A stretch of DNA of 5,320 nt from Sutterella sp. Lineage in GTDB: Bacteria > Pseudomonadota > Gammaproteobacteria > Burkholderiales > Burkholderiaceae_F. The position numbers were made by a program, and so were the translations under genes. The stretch's first letter is position 1. Each line of letters opens with the position of its first letter. Below the pieces are notes generated by a model. The model searched no databases, had not been told where the DNA came from, and was given only the letters and a program-made list of their open reading frames with translations. Shown here piece by piece: positions 5,276 through 5,320 of this stretch. The stretch is from NCBI GenBank assembly GCA_020025915.1, contig JAHHRH010000080.1:1-5320 (forward strand). The letters run 5' to 3'.

Positions 5276-5320
5276 GTGCGCCCAGCGGCGCACGTGTGTT
5301 TATGTGGTGAAAGTCCACTG
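5276..5320 (+). mobile_element. 5' end of a probable group II intron (group IIC-like), cut by the window edge
   Basis: From base 5276 the sequence starts GTGCGCCCAGC, matching the GUGYG 5' end of group II introns and, more closely, the starts of Ll.LtrB (GUGCGCCCAG) and the Oceanobacillus iheyensis IIC intron (GUGUGCCCGGC) as I remember them. At intron position 31, GGTGAAAGTCC (5306-5316) matches the O. iheyensis GGUGAGAGUCC at nearly the same distance. Here GTGG (5304-5307) pairs with CCAC (5315-5318) around TGAAAGT, the same domain I stem with a compensated sequence. The element begins two bases after the T-run of the kinase terminator, and insertion just 3' of a terminator hairpin is the known habit of group IIC introns. 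Only 45 bases are visible, so the ribozyme core, domain V and reverse transcriptase cannot be checked. A cobalamin riboswitch fragment is the main alternative, less likely because its usual conserved GGGAA block is missing. Confidence 0.68.

Noticed and set aside
5276..5320. Cobalamin riboswitch suggested by GGTG...GGTGAAAGTCC
   Set aside because: The usual conserved GGGAA block before GGTGAAAATCC is absent and the gap is short. The start sequence, spacing and position after a terminator fit a group II intron better.

Overview
The window looks like ordinary bacterial chromosome of about 48-50% GC by eye. Densely packed genes of proteobacterial type and the closest protein matches I can recall suggest a betaproteobacterium, possibly a Sutterellaceae-like gut organism. 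That placement is a low-confidence inference. The gene families themselves are certain enough to name: a YidE/YbjL/AspT-type membrane transporter, a nitronate monooxygenase-like flavoprotein, and a GlxK/GarK-type glycerate kinase. A fourth gene encodes a small protein I do not recognise.

Layout. Positions 1-98 are a leader-like stretch with two adjacent short hairpins. Positions 99-1769 (+) encode the transporter. A strong hairpin at 1785-1818 separates it from a convergent small gene of unknown function at 1826-2158 (-). A gene-free 487-base region (2159-2645) follows. It holds a likely extended -10 promoter for the small gene, several short inverted repeats and an AT-rich middle. Positions 2646-3908 (+) encode the flavoprotein. 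After a 169-base gap with a leader hairpin, 4078-5202 (+) encodes glycerate kinase, which ends in a textbook intrinsic terminator (5228-5274).

The most interesting feature is at the right edge. Immediately after the glycerate kinase terminator, from base 5276, the sequence reads like the first 45 nucleotides of a bacterial group II intron: a GTGCGCCCAGC start, then a GTGG/CCAC stem enclosing TGAAAGT. A position just 3' of a Rho-independent terminator is the preferred insertion site of group IIC introns. The intron body and any reverse transcriptase lie outside the window.

The genes do not form an obvious pathway. Glycerate kinase feeds D-glycerate into glycolysis as 2-phosphoglycerate, the flavoprotein probably detoxifies nitronates or a related substrate, and the transporter's substrate is unknown. 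The flavoprotein and kinase are co-oriented with no clear terminator between them, so read-through is possible. I found no CRISPR array, tRNA, rRNA or complete insertion sequence, and no evidence for a defence or other novel multi-gene system.
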